DNA of 64,000 bases from Mixta intestinalis (GTDB lineage: Bacteria; Pseudomonadota; Gammaproteobacteria; Enterobacterales; Enterobacteriaceae), in NCBI RefSeq assembly GCF_009914055.1, contig NZ_CP028271.1, positions 186,001 through 250,000 of the forward strand, given 5' to 3'. The position numbers were made by a program, and so were the translations under genes. This document shows, piece after piece, positions 1 through 13,328 of this stretch (position 1 is its first letter; every line of letters begins with the position of its first letter). Under the pieces are notes generated by a model that was not told the DNA's origin, made no database searches, and was given only the letters and a program-made list of their open reading frames with translations.

Positions 1-119
1 AAACAGCAAAAAAGCGGCCCACCCGATCCAACGATAAGCGTAAAACGCCTGTTATCGTCAAATCTGTGGACCGCCTGAAGGAGGGCATTAAGCCGAATAA
101 CCACTGGCAGAGGGGCTAA
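1..119 (+). CDS. C-terminal end of an unidentified protein (partial)
   Basis: An open frame enters from the left edge and ends with TAA at 117-119. It encodes 38 very basic residues ending in NNHWQRG. I do not recognise the family. In E. coli the gene beyond metQ is rcsF, on the same strand as metQ. The minus strand here shows no RcsF-like start or lipobox, so the neighbour differs or rcsF lies further out. With so little sequence the frame could also be fortuitous. Confidence 0.3.
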   Translation, partial: TAKKRPTRSNDKRKTPVIVKSVDRLKEGIKPNNHWQRG

Positions 120-143
120 AAAAACCGCTCTGTTACGTCGTTA

Positions 144-959
144 TTACCAGCCTCTGACCGCGCCACCGTTGAAAATTTTGTTGGCTGCTTCAGCCACTTC
201 GTCAGACTGATAGGCCTGCACAAATTTCTTCACGTTCTCGGCATCTTTGTTATCTTCGCGTGCCACAAGCAGGTTAACGTACGGAGAGTCTTTATCCTCA
301 ACGAAAATACCATCTTTCTCTGGAGTTAAGTTGATCTGGCTGGCGTAGGTTGTATTGATGACCGCCAGAGCAATCTGATCGTCATCCAGCGAACGGGGCA
401 GCTGCGGTGCTTCCAGCTCAACAATCTTCAGCTTTTTCGGGTTTTCCACGATATCAAGAGAGGTCGGCAGCAGGCCTACACCCTCTTTCAGCTTGATCAG
501 ATTTACCTTCTCCAGCAGCAGCAGGGAACGACCAAGGTTGGTCGGATCGTTAGGAATGGCAACCTGGGCACCATCCTGTAGATCGTTCAGGGATTTAATT
601 TTTTTCGAATAGCCTGCAATCGGATAAACAAAAGTATTACCTACCGGCACCAGCTTATAGCCACGATCTTTAATCTGCGCATCCAGATAAGGTTTGTGCT
701 GGAAGGCGTTGACGTCGATATCGCCTTTGCTCAGCGCTTCGTTAGGCAGCACGTAATCGTTAAAAGTAACCAGCTCAACGTCCAGGCCATATTTGTCTTT
801 CGCTACTTTCTGCGCCACTTCAGCAACCTGCTGTTCAGCGCCCACAATCACGCCCACTTTAATGTGGTTCGGATCTTTTTCTTCCTGCCCACAGCCGGTC
901 AGTGCCATTGCACCCAGCAGCGCGCCCACGGCGGCGATTTTTTTAAACGTAAAAGACAT
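144..959 (-). CDS. metQ: D-methionine-binding lipoprotein MetQ
   Basis: Periplasmic substrate-binding lipoprotein of the MetNIQ methionine ABC importer. The 271-residue product starts with a signal peptide ending in the lipobox LTGC (Cys at about residue 23), so it should be anchored to the inner membrane. The NlpA/MetQ fold follows, with typical strings such as IAVINTTYA-like segments near the C-terminus. The start is preceded on the minus strand by a strong AAGGAAGG ribosome site. It is the last gene of metN-metI-metQ, 33 bp after metI. Length and order match E. coli. Confidence 0.97.
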   Translation of the reverse strand: MSFTFKKIAAVGALLGAMALTGCGQEEKDPNHIKVGVIVGAEQQVAEVAQKVAKDKYGLDVELVTFNDYVLPNEALSKGDIDVNAFQHKPYLDAQIKDRGYKLVPVGNTFVYPIAGYSKKIKSLNDLQDGAQVAIPNDPTNLGRSLLLLEKVNLIKLKEGVGLLPTSLDIVENPKKLKIVELEAPQLPRSLDDDQIALAVINTTYASQINLTPEKDGIFVEDKDSPYVNLLVAREDNKDAENVKKFVQAYQSDEVAEAANKIFNGGAVRGW

Positions 960-992
960 ATCCCTTCCTTAATCGTAAGAATTGATGTTTGC

Positions 993-1646
993 TTATTTAT
1001 GTGTAACCGCACGAACGATGCGATCGCCACAGAACTGAATGAGATAAACCAGCACAACCAGCAGGATCAATACGGTATTCATCACCGTTGCGTTATAGCC
1101 GATATAGCCATACTGATAGCCAATCTGTCCGAGACCGCCTGCGCCAACCGCGCCGCCCATGGCGGAGTAGCCGACCAGCGTAATCAGAGTAATAGTGGCC
1201 GCATTTACCAGCCCCGGCAAGGCTTCCGGCAGCAGGATTTTACGAATGATCTGCATCGGCGTGGCGCCCATTGCGCGTGAGGCCTCAATCAATCCGCCAG
1301 GCAGCTCCAGCAGGGCGTTCTCTACCATGCGTGCAATAAAAGGCGCGGCGCCAACGGTCAGCGGAACGATTGCCGCCTGCAGGCCGATGGAAGTGCCGAC
1401 GATGGCACGGGTAAAAGGAATCATCCATACCAGCAGGATAATAAAGGGAATCGAGCGGAAGATATTTACCAGTGCGGAAAGCACCCGATAGAGCTTGTTG
1501 TTCGCCATAATCTGACCGGGACGGGTAATATAAAGCAAAACGCCCACCGGCAGGCCGATCACAAAACCGAAAAAGCCAGAGACGAAGGTCATCATCAGCG
1601 TTTCCCAGATGCCGCGGGCCAACAACCACATCATTGCTTCAGACAT
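993..1646 (-). CDS. metI: methionine ABC transporter permease MetI
   Basis: Inner-membrane permease of the MetNIQ importer, 217 residues with about five transmembrane helices. The EAA-type cytoplasmic loop that docks the ATPase is visible around residues 120-135 (EASRAMGATPMQII). Its start overlaps the end of metN by 8 bases, which implies translational coupling. Size and context are those of the family. Confidence 0.97.
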   Translation of the reverse strand: MSEAMMWLLARGIWETLMMTFVSGFFGFVIGLPVGVLLYITRPGQIMANNKLYRVLSALVNIFRSIPFIILLVWMIPFTRAIVGTSIGLQAAIVPLTVGAAPFIARMVENALLELPGGLIEASRAMGATPMQIIRKILLPEALPGLVNAATITLITLVGYSAMGGAVGAGGLGQIGYQYGYIGYNATVMNTVLILLVVLVYLIQFCGDRIVRAVTHK

Positions 1647-2670
1647 ACCCTAATACCTCTACTTTCACATGGTTCTGCTGTAAATAGGCGATCGCGCCTG
1701 TTGTTTCCTCTTCGCTGCCGTGCATCTCAGCCAGCATAATGCCGAACTTTACGCCGCCCGCGTAATCCATCTGAGCGCTAATAATATTGTTGTTTACGTT
1801 AAAGCGGCGGGCGGTTTCCGACAGCAGCGGAGCATCAACTGATTGACCGGTAAACTCCAGACGCAGCAGAGGAACGCTGTCTGCGGATGCCTGTGCCGCC
1901 AGACGCTGCTGATAATCTTCCGGGATATCGAGATGCAGCGTTGACTGAATAAATTGCTGCGCCAGCGGCGTTTTGGGATGAGAGAACACTTCACTTACGC
2001 TGTCTTTCTCAATCAGCTGCCCGTCACTGATTACCGCAACCTGATCGCAGATGCGTTTTACTACATCCATTTCATGAGTAATCAGCAAAATAGTAATGCC
2101 GAGGCGGCGATTGATATCCTTCAGCAGCTCCAGAATAGCTCGGGTAGTTGCCGGATCGAGGGCGCTGGTGGCCTCGTCACACAACAGAACCTTCGGATTG
2201 CTTGCCAGTGCGCGGGCAATAGCAACGCGCTGCTTCTGACCACCGGAAAGGTTGGCAGGCCAGGCGTCACGCTTATCTCCCAGCCCAACCAGATCCAGCA
2301 GCTCGGTGACGCGCGCCTTGATAGCTTCACGTGGCGTGTTATCCAGCTCAAGCGGTAGCGCCACGTTACCAAAAACGGTGCGGGAATTAAGCAGGTTGAA
2401 ATGCTGGAAAATCATGCCGATCTGACGGCGGGCCAGCGTTAACTGGCTTTCGGAAAGCGCGGTTAAATCCTGTCCATCGACCAGGACGCTGCCGGATGTT
2501 GGCCGCTCCAGCAGGTTGACGCAACGAATCAAGGTACTCTTACCTGCGCCTGATGAACCAATCACGCCGTAAATTTGTCCGGCCGGGACATGCAAAGTAA
2601 CATCAGACAGCGCGGTGATGGTACGTACGCCCTGCTGAAAGACTTTAGTAATATTATTAAGTTTTATCAT
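1639..2670 (-). CDS. metN: methionine ABC transporter ATP-binding protein MetN
   Basis: ATPase of the methionine importer, 343 residues. Walker A is GSSGAGKST (about 38-46), the signature is LSGGQKQR (about 141-148) and Walker B is VLLCDEATSALD (about 161-172). A C-terminal NIL/ACT-like domain (about 265-343) is the regulatory domain that binds methionine and inhibits transport in E. coli MetN. First gene of the operon, transcribed away from gmhB. Confidence 0.97.
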   Translation of the reverse strand: MIKLNNITKVFQQGVRTITALSDVTLHVPAGQIYGVIGSSGAGKSTLIRCVNLLERPTSGSVLVDGQDLTALSESQLTLARRQIGMIFQHFNLLNSRTVFGNVALPLELDNTPREAIKARVTELLDLVGLGDKRDAWPANLSGGQKQRVAIARALASNPKVLLCDEATSALDPATTRAILELLKDINRRLGITILLITHEMDVVKRICDQVAVISDGQLIEKDSVSEVFSHPKTPLAQQFIQSTLHLDIPEDYQQRLAAQASADSVPLLRLEFTGQSVDAPLLSETARRFNVNNNIISAQMDYAGGVKFGIMLAEMHGSEEETTGAIAYLQQNHVKVEVLGYV

Positions 2671-2755
2671 TGAATTATTGGTTATCTATCGCGATGAAGT
2701 TATCCGTGGTGTAGCTCTGTTTTGTTCGATCGGGCCAACAAAATTTGAAATGGAT

Positions 2756-2792
2756 GTTAAGGCATCCAGACGTCTAAATCAATCTAAGAGAT
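2756..2792 (-). promoter_or_regulatory. candidate MetJ operator (met boxes) upstream of metN
   Basis: A perfect AGACGTCT met box lies at 2768-2775 in the metN-gmhB intergenic region, with weaker 8-mers on both sides (the AAATCAAT side and the GGCATCC side). MetJ binds tandem AGACGTCT-like boxes and represses metNIQ in E. coli, so repression by SAM-bound MetJ is likely. The flanking half-boxes are degenerate and the promoter elements were not located precisely. Confidence 0.6.
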
Positions 2793-2864
2793 TCAATCTG
2801 CCATTCTCTCTTTTATTACAATCATGCGATACTGACCTCTATATTCGGCAGCAGGAGTTTCTAC

Positions 2865-3425
2865 GTGACAGCTAAAGTACCGGCGATTTTTCTCGATCGC
2901 GATGGCACCTTGAATGTGGACCATGGTTATGTCCATGAGATTGATGATTTCCAGTTTATTGATGGCGTTATCGAGGCGATGCAGGCGCTGAAGAAAATGG
3001 GCTATGCGCTGGTGCTGGTCACTAACCAGTCCGGGATTGCTCGCGGCCTCTTCAGTGAAGAGCAGTTTATGCAGTTAACCGAGTGGATGGATTGGTCGCT
3101 GGCTGACCGGGGAGTTGATCTCGACGGCATTTATTATTGTCCTCATCATCCAGAGGCGGCCGTTGAGGCGCTACGTCAGGTATGTGACTGTCGCAAGCCG
3201 CAGCCAGGTATGCTGTTAAGCGCCATGAAACATCTCAATATCGATATGGCTGCTTCTTATATGGTTGGCGACAAAATTGATGATGTGCTGGCTGGGAAGG
3301 CTGCTGGTGTAGGCACGACGGTACTGGTGCGCAGCGGCAAGCCAGTAACGGAAGAGGGTGAAAAAGCAGCGGATTGGGTAATTGATAGCCTCGCAGAGCT
3401 GCCTGCACGGATAAAACAGGCTTAA
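2865..3425 (+). CDS. gmhB: D-glycero-beta-D-manno-heptose 1,7-bisphosphate phosphatase GmhB
   Basis: HAD-superfamily phosphatase that removes the C7 phosphate during ADP-heptose synthesis for LPS inner core. The 186 residues begin with the HAD nucleophile motif FLDRDGT (about 9-15). The zinc-binding loop CPHHP...CDCRKP lies around 92-111, and the MVGDK motif follows. Start is GTG at 2865 after a GCAGGAG ribosome site. gmhA of the same pathway is at 60.2 kb. Lies directly upstream of the rRNA operon, as in E. coli. Confidence 0.96.
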   Translation: MTAKVPAIFLDRDGTLNVDHGYVHEIDDFQFIDGVIEAMQALKKMGYALVLVTNQSGIARGLFSEEQFMQLTEWMDWSLADRGVDLDGIYYCPHHPEAAVEALRQVCDCRKPQPGMLLSAMKHLNIDMAASYMVGDKIDDVLAGKAAGVGTTVLVRSGKPVTEEGEKAADWVIDSLAELPARIKQA

Positions 3426-3480
3426 AATCGGCTGTTTTGCGCGAAATTCCAGCAAACAGCAAAAAAGTTGAAATTAGCGC

Positions 3481-3680
3481 TTGTCAGGCCCGAATTACTC
3501 CCTATAATGCGCCTCCATCGACACGGCACAACGGCTTACGCCACGCGGTGTTGAGCGGTTCAGCGGTTCTGAATCGCCGGAGAAAAACTTCCCGAAAAAG
3601 GGGTTGACTCTGAAAGAGGAAAGCGTAATATACGCCACCTCGCAGCACGGCGAAGCGCCCTGTTGCACTGCTCTTTAACA
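3481..3680 (+). promoter_or_regulatory. rRNA operon promoters P1 and P2 and boxA antiterminator
   Basis: P1 has TTGTCA at 3481-3486 and TATAAT at 3503-3508 with a 16-bp spacer, followed by a GC-rich discriminator. P2 has TTGACT at 3604-3609 and TAATAT at 3626-3631, also 16 bp apart. The boxA element TGCTCTTTAACA is at 3669-3680 and recurs before the 23S gene near 5572. This is the usual tandem promoter plus Nus antitermination arrangement of enterobacterial rrn operons. Confidence 0.85.
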
Positions 3681-3799
3681 ATTTATCAGACAATCTGTGT
3701 GGGCACTCACGGAACGGATATCGCAAACTAATTGCAGTATCAAAGTCTCTGAGTGAACACGTAATTCATTACGACGTTTTTCTCTGAGCATCAGACTTT

Positions 3800-5339
<1,540 letters not shown>

Positions 5340-5422
5340 CCAGCGGATACCATTCGGTGAAGTGCTCACACAGATTGTCTGATAGAAAGCATGAGCAAGG
5401 CGTCTTGCGAAGCAGACTCAGT

Positions 5423-5497
5423 GTCCCCTTCGTCTAGAGGCCCAGGACACCGCCCTTTCACGGCGGTAACAGGGGTTCGAATCCCTAGGGGACGCCA
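5423..5497 (+). tRNA. gltT-like: tRNA-Glu (anticodon TTC)
   Basis: Spacer tRNA between 16S and 23S, anticodon TTC in CCCTTTCACGG. The acceptor stem GTCCCCT pairs with AGGGGAC, and CCA is encoded. The gene has 75 nt rather than 76. The 3' strand of the T stem reads CCCT where the E. coli gene has CCCCT, so one C is missing at 5483-5485 and the T stem cannot form five pairs. This may be a sequencing or assembly error. Confidence 0.93.
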
Positions 5498-5692
5498 CTT
5501 GCTGGTACGTAAGTGAAAGTTACCTGCCCCCATATCTTAAAACTGACTTTAGCGAGTCGGCTTTAAGATATTGCTCTTTAACAATCCGGAACAAGCTGAA
5601 AATTTGAAAGAGCGGCTTTTTTACAGAAGCCGTTCAGAGTCTCTCAATTTCTCGCGCCGGTAAGTGTCTCACGAGACGCTTGCGGGTTGTGA

Positions 5693-8593
<2,901 letters not shown>

Positions 8594-8705
8594 ACAACGC
8601 CGGAAGCGTTTTGGGGAAAGAGAGAGACGCGAGAATTTTCAGTTTGTTCACCGGATTAAAGCATCAAGCGGGAGCGGGTAAAAGCGCGTTCCGGCGACAA
8701 GAATT

Positions 8706-8825
8706 TGCCTGGCGGCGAGAGCGCGGTGGTCCCACCTGACCCCATGCCGAACTCAGAAGTGAAACGCCGCAGCGCCGATGGTAGTGTGGGGCTTCCCCAT
8801 GCGAGAGTAGGGAACTGCCAGGCAT
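8706..8825 (+). rRNA. rrf: 5S ribosomal RNA
   Basis: 120-nt 5S rRNA from TGCCTGGCGGCGAGAGCGCG to GGAACTGCCAGGCAT. The two ends form the terminal helix (TGCCTGGC with GCCAGGCA). Last rRNA of the operon, followed by tRNA-Asp. Confidence 0.97.
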
Positions 8826-8894
8826 CAAATTAAGGTAACGCCCGCGGGCGGAGCCGGTTATCAGCGGAGTTGTGCTGATAATGCAGTATTCGGT

Positions 8895-8971
8895 GGAGCG
8901 GTAGTTCAGTCGGTTAGAATACCTGCCTGTCACGCAGGGGGTCGCGGGTTCGAGTCCCGTCCGTTCCGCCA
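8895..8971 (+). tRNA. aspU-like: tRNA-Asp (anticodon GTC), distal gene of the rRNA operon
   Basis: 77-nt cloverleaf with acceptor stem GGAGCGG/CCGTTCC, anticodon GTC in CCTGTCACG, and encoded CCA. E. coli rrnC and rrnH also end with tRNA-Asp. Its acceptor and anticodon stems differ from the second tRNA-Asp at 15430. Confidence 0.96.
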
Positions 8972-8984
8972 CTTTATTAGCAAT

Positions 8985-9013
8985 AGCCCTGACAGTCATG
9001 TCAGGGCTTTTTG
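8985..9013 (+). terminator. rRNA operon terminator
   Basis: Perfect hairpin AGCCCTGACA / TGTCAGGGCT followed by a T run, immediately after the distal tRNA-Asp. Confidence 0.9.
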
Positions 9014-9132
9014 CTTTTGTGCGCTCAGCGCAGCAGTTTCGCCGTCTTCACACCATAATCCCTCACTGTCAGCGTCGTTAACCGTTAAATCGTCTTTATC
9101 GGGTTCCGCCAGAGAGAAAGGGCAAATGAGTT

Positions 9133-10032
9133 TTACGGCATGCGGTGCTCGTTAATCCATTCGCTAAGAAAATCAATAAAGGCCCTGACGCGGTTACTGA
9201 CGGCGCGATCGCTGTAATACACCGCGCTAAACGGCATTGCTACCGGCAAACGCCTGTCCGCCAGCACTTCTACCAGCGATCCCATACTAAGTTCTTTATC
9301 GATCATATAATCTGACAGGCAGGCAATACCGTTTCCCGCCAGAGCAAGCTGCTTTAGCGTTTCTCCGCTGTTCGCCGATATCGCTGGCTGAATCGTATAG
9401 AGTTCACCGTCAGGCTGGGCTATCGGCCAGCGGTTAAGTGCTGGCGTCTCGACAAATCCAAGACAGTCATGCTGCGCCAGATCTTCAACGCTGGCGGGCG
9501 AGCCATGACGTGCCAGCCAGCAAGGTGAGGCGACCATTTTACGGTAGCTGGTAAACAGAGGGCGTGCCCGCAGGCTGGAATCAGTCAGATTACCGGCGCG
9601 AATAGCTACGTCTACCTTGCGCTCAATAAGATTAATAAAGGTTTCAGAAGATATCAGTGAGAGCGTCATCTCCGGATAACGTTGCCGGAAAGCAGCCATC
9701 ATTGGCGTCAGCAGATGGAGTACCACCGGCGTTGCAGCATCAACCCGCAGTAGTCCACGCGGTACCTGGCGACTTTCCATCAGCTCACTTTCCGCTGCCG
9801 CCATCTCCTGTAACAGTTTCTGGACCTTGCGGAAGTAACCTTCGCCTTCCTGGGTCAGGTTGAGTTGACGCGTCGTCCGCGTCAACAGCTCAACGCCCAG
9901 CTTAGCCTCAAGCTTCTTCACCGCGCGGCTGACGGCAGATGTTGCCAGCTCAAGCTGCCTGGCCGCACGACTGAAGCTGCCGCTCTCTACCACCGTGACA
10001 AATATCTTCAGTTCATCTGAGGATGCTTTCAC
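9133..10032 (-). CDS. yafC: LysR-family transcriptional regulator YafC
   Basis: 299-residue LysR-type regulator with an N-terminal winged helix-turn-helix (about 1-62; SFSRAARQLELATSAVSRAV is the recognition region) and a C-terminal periplasmic-binding-like effector domain. Position between the rRNA operon and yafD, divergent from yafD, is that of E. coli yafC. Ligand and targets are unknown. Confidence 0.88.
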   Translation of the reverse strand: MKASSDELKIFVTVVESGSFSRAARQLELATSAVSRAVKKLEAKLGVELLTRTTRQLNLTQEGEGYFRKVQKLLQEMAAAESELMESRQVPRGLLRVDAATPVVLHLLTPMMAAFRQRYPEMTLSLISSETFINLIERKVDVAIRAGNLTDSSLRARPLFTSYRKMVASPCWLARHGSPASVEDLAQHDCLGFVETPALNRWPIAQPDGELYTIQPAISANSGETLKQLALAGNGIACLSDYMIDKELSMGSLVEVLADRRLPVAMPFSAVYYSDRAVSNRVRAFIDFLSEWINEHRMP

Positions 10033-10227
10033 CCCGTCTCCCTAACTGTTTTACCTGTTGCCTACCGAAGAGGGTAGCAGATATGAGTAATGTCTAAATT
10101 TGTTACTATCGTAACATTTGCTTGCCTGTCCGGAAGGTAAATTCCACCACATTGATTGAAAGTCGTCGCGGTAGACCCTATAACTGAAGGCAGTATCTGT
10201 TGTAGTCACTTCAAGACGGGCGGTATC

Positions 10228-11031
10228 GTGCGCAAAAAAACCTATGCCATGAGATATGTAGCTGGCCAACCGGTGGAAAGGATCTTTCCTCCTAATGGAA
10301 TGCTGCATGTGGGGCAGGCGCGTCCGCCCGGCGCGCCGATTACTCCAGGTGCCTCACTGCGCGTACTGGTATGGAATATCTTCAAACAGCAACGTGCTGA
10401 CTGGATGTCAGTATTGCAAACCTTCGGTAAAGAAGCGCAGCTGGTATTGCTACAGGAAGCGCAAACGACTCCAGAGCTGATTCGTTTTGCTACTTCCAAC
10501 TATCTTGCCGCCGATCAGGTACCGGCTTTTGTGCTGCCTCAACACCCTTCAGGCGTGATGACGCTGGCAGCCGCGCATCCGGTTTACTGTTGCCCGTTAC
10601 GCGAGCGTGAGCCGCTGCTGCGCCTCGCTAAATCTGCGCTAATTACCGCCTATCCGCTACCCGATGGCAGGATGTTGATGGTGGTAAATGTCCACGCGGT
10701 CAATTTTAGTCTGGGCATTGATGTTTACAGTAAGCAGCTGGGCCCAATAGGGGAGCAGCTGGTTCATCATAATGGGCCGGTAATTATGGCCGGGGATTTT
10801 AACGCCTGGAGCCGCCAGCGTATGAATGCCCTGTATCGCTTCGCGCGTGAGATGGGATTACGCGAGGTGCGCTTTACTGACGATCATCGCCGTAAAGCAT
10901 TTGGTCGCCCGCTGGATTTTGTTTTTTATCGTGGCTTGCAGGTTGATGATGCCACGGTACTGGTAACGCGGGCCTCTGACCATAACCCCTTACTGGTCGA
11001 GTTTGCCGCTGCGCCTTCTGTTCAGGCATAA
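10228..11031 (+). CDS. yafD: endonuclease/exonuclease/phosphatase family protein YafD
   Basis: 267-residue member of the EEP (DNase I-like) metal-dependent hydrolase fold. Motifs include VLLQEAQTT (metal-binding Glu), MAGDFNAWSR (Asp/Asn) and the final SDHNPLLVEF (catalytic Asp-His). I chose the GTG start at 10228 (VRKKTYAMRYVAGQP) because it matches the E. coli YafD N-terminus. Longer starts upstream lack a better ribosome site. Substrate is not established. Confidence 0.9.
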   Translation: MRKKTYAMRYVAGQPVERIFPPNGMLHVGQARPPGAPITPGASLRVLVWNIFKQQRADWMSVLQTFGKEAQLVLLQEAQTTPELIRFATSNYLAADQVPAFVLPQHPSGVMTLAAAHPVYCCPLREREPLLRLAKSALITAYPLPDGRMLMVVNVHAVNFSLGIDVYSKQLGPIGEQLVHHNGPVIMAGDFNAWSRQRMNALYRFAREMGLREVRFTDDHRRKAFGRPLDFVFYRGLQVDDATVLVTRASDHNPLLVEFAAAPSVQA

Positions 11032-11060
11032 AAAAAGCCGATCTTTCGATCGGCTTTTTT
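11029..11060. terminator. bidirectional terminator between yafD and mltD
   Basis: Hairpin AAAAAAGCCGATC / GATCGGCTTTTTT with a TTTC loop. It overlaps the yafD stop codon and serves both convergent genes. Confidence 0.9.
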
Positions 11061-11071
11061 CTGCAATAGCC

Positions 11072-12460
11072 TTAACTGTCTGGCGTCGCACTGTTATTAA
11101 CAAACAGCGTAAGTTTATCACCCGGCTGAATCGAACTGCTGTCGTTCAGCACGCTGTTCCAGCGCTTGACGTCCTGGATATCTACTCCATGTCGACGTGC
11201 AATACTGGCAAGAGAATCACCTTTACGAACTTTATAGGTGATGCTGTTGCCGTTATCGGCCAGTTCACTTCCTGTCACGCTACTACTGCCAAAGGTCAGC
11301 GTCTGTCCCGGCTTAATCGTGTTGCCGCGCAGATTGTTGGCGCGCTGCAGTTCTTTCACTGAAACGCCTACCCGACTGGCTATACCTGACAGCGTATCGC
11401 CGCTACGTACTTTATAGCTGCCCGCGCTGTTTGCGGCGAGGCGCGTCGGCTGTACCGCTGCGATATCACCAGAAGCGAGCGAGTTACGCAGCTGGGCGAC
11501 ATTCGCTTTCGGCACCATAATATAGTGTGGGCCGTTAGGTGCTGTCGAACCACGTTTATAGCCGGTGTTATAGTTTTTCAGCTTCGCGACAGGTAAACCA
11601 GCCATTTCTGCTGCCTGCGTCAGCTTAATCTGCTGTCCAACTTCAACACGTGCCAGCGCCCGGCTCTCGTCCGGCGTGGGTAAACGTACGCCGTAACGTT
11701 TGTTATTTTTCAGGATATCCTGCAATGCCAGCATCTTTGGTATATACAGCGTGGTCTCACGCGGTAGTGAAAGATGCCAGAAATCGGTCGGTTTGCCGCG
11801 CGCTTTATTTTGTTTAATCGCTTTCAGCACACGCCCTTCGCCGCTGTTATAGGCTGCGATGGTCAGTAACCAATCTCCGTCGAACATCGCATTCAGACGT
11901 TCCATCATATCCAGAACCGCGCGGGTTGAAGCGACAATATCACGCCGTCCGTCATACCACTGGTTCTGTTTTAAACCGTAATTACGCCCTGTGCTTGGCA
12001 CAATCTGCCAGATGCCTGCGGCATTGGCTGAGGATGTGGCATGGGGGTTAAAAGCGCTCTCCACTATGGGTAGTAGTACCAGTTCCATCGGCATCTTACG
12101 TTGCTTAATCTGCTCGACTATCCAGTACATATACGGCTCTGCCCGTAAAGTTACATCGTGGAGATAGCTCTTATTTTTTAAGTACTTTTGTTTCTGCTCT
12201 CGGATCCGGTTATTTTCCGGAACCTCCATCTTCAGCCCGTCGCGAATGTAATTCCACAAATCCTGGTCCTGAGTCAGGGCCGTTCCATCATCCTGCCAAC
12301 GCGGGGATAACATACGATCTGTAAATTTTGCATTCTCATTTTGACCAGCTGAAGACAGGCTCTGTGCATGCTGTTCGGGTGCGTCGGCTTCATCGCGTGA
12401 CGCCTGGCAACCCGTTATCAGCAAGACCGAGGCGAGAAGAATAATCGCTCTAGTCTTCAT
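11072..12460 (-). CDS. mltD: membrane-bound lytic murein transglycosylase D
   Basis: 462-residue outer-membrane lipoprotein that cleaves peptidoglycan between MurNAc and GlcNAc, forming 1,6-anhydro ends. The signal peptide ends at ITGC. The SLT-type lysozyme-like domain (about 110-230) has the catalytic-Glu region VESAFNPHATSSANAAGIWQ and the AAYNSGEGRV motif. Two LysM domains (about 347-390 and 408-452) bind peptidoglycan. Divergent from gloB-side genes as in E. coli. Confidence 0.96.
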   Translation of the reverse strand: MKTRAIILLASVLLITGCQASRDEADAPEQHAQSLSSAGQNENAKFTDRMLSPRWQDDGTALTQDQDLWNYIRDGLKMEVPENNRIREQKQKYLKNKSYLHDVTLRAEPYMYWIVEQIKQRKMPMELVLLPIVESAFNPHATSSANAAGIWQIVPSTGRNYGLKQNQWYDGRRDIVASTRAVLDMMERLNAMFDGDWLLTIAAYNSGEGRVLKAIKQNKARGKPTDFWHLSLPRETTLYIPKMLALQDILKNNKRYGVRLPTPDESRALARVEVGQQIKLTQAAEMAGLPVAKLKNYNTGYKRGSTAPNGPHYIMVPKANVAQLRNSLASGDIAAVQPTRLAANSAGSYKVRSGDTLSGIASRVGVSVKELQRANNLRGNTIKPGQTLTFGSSSVTGSELADNGNSITYKVRKGDSLASIARRHGVDIQDVKRWNSVLNDSSSIQPGDKLTLFVNNSATPDS

Positions 12461-12530
12461 GTGTGTGTCAATGGTTGCTTAAAAGACGAGCAATCATACG
12501 TGCTGACGGGCAACAACACAACCAGAAAAA

Positions 12531-13286
12531 TCAAAAATTGTCTTTCTGCTGGCGTAGCAGGGCAAATACGTCCCATGCGTGCTGTGGCGACACATTCAAA
12601 CCAAGTGCGCGTTTTAAATCAGCATCTTGCGTGCGAAGAAATAAATTTATTCGTCGTTCGAGTCCCAGTTTTGATGGCAAACTACTGTGGTTTTTAGCAC
12701 GTAACTCCTTAATTTTCTGATAATAGCACTGAATATCTAAATCTTGCGGCAGGATAGCGTTAGCAAACTTTAAGTTTGAGAGCGTATATTCATGAGCGCA
12801 GCAAACCAGTGTTTCATCGGGTAATTCAGCAAGTTTTTGAAAAGATTCATACATCTGTTCTGCGGTGCCTTCAAACAGGCGTCCACAACCGCCAGAAAAC
12901 AGGGTGTCGCCACAGAAAAGATAAGGATAACTGTAATATGAGACATGTCCCAACGTATGACCGGGGGTAAAAATTACGCTAAATTCGCAGCCCAAAACAG
13001 GTACGATATCACCATCGCTAATAATGTGAGTCGCTCCCTTATCTTGTGTCTCCTGGGGGCCATATACCACAATATCAGGCCATTTTTTTAACAGTTCTTT
13101 TACACCACCAACGTGATCGTGATGATGATGCGTCAGCAAAATAGCAACCGGCGTCCACTGATGCTGCTCCAGCGCCGCGATGATCGGCGCGGCTTCGCCT
13201 GGATCGATAATCAGGCACTGGCCCGCATTATCGTTTAATGTCCAGATGTAGTTATCCCCCAACGCCGGGATACTGTTAAGATTCAT
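12531..13286 (-). CDS. gloB: hydroxyacylglutathione hydrolase GloB (glyoxalase II)
   Basis: Hydrolyses S-D-lactoylglutathione in methylglyoxal detoxification. The metallo-beta-lactamase motif THHHHDHVGG is at about 52-61, with further metal ligands in TPGHTLGH and CCAHEYT. I start at 13286 (MNLNSIPALGDNYIW), which matches the family. An in-frame ATG five codons upstream is less likely. 251 residues, normal length. A second substrate-binding region, RAKN..LPS, is at the C-terminus. Confidence 0.96.
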   Translation of the reverse strand: MNLNSIPALGDNYIWTLNDNAGQCLIIDPGEAAPIIAALEQHQWTPVAILLTHHHHDHVGGVKELLKKWPDIVVYGPQETQDKGATHIISDGDIVPVLGCEFSVIFTPGHTLGHVSYYSYPYLFCGDTLFSGGCGRLFEGTAEQMYESFQKLAELPDETLVCCAHEYTLSNLKFANAILPQDLDIQCYYQKIKELRAKNHSSLPSKLGLERRINLFLRTQDADLKRALGLNVSPQHAWDVFALLRQQKDNF

Positions 13287-13328
13287 ACACACCTCTCGCA
13301 AGTCGTGAAGGAACAGTAATGGTAAAAA

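Noticed and set aside
2678..2875. 65-codon frame between metN and gmhB
   Set aside because: It overlaps the MetJ box and promoter region and has no ribosome site or similarity to known proteins.
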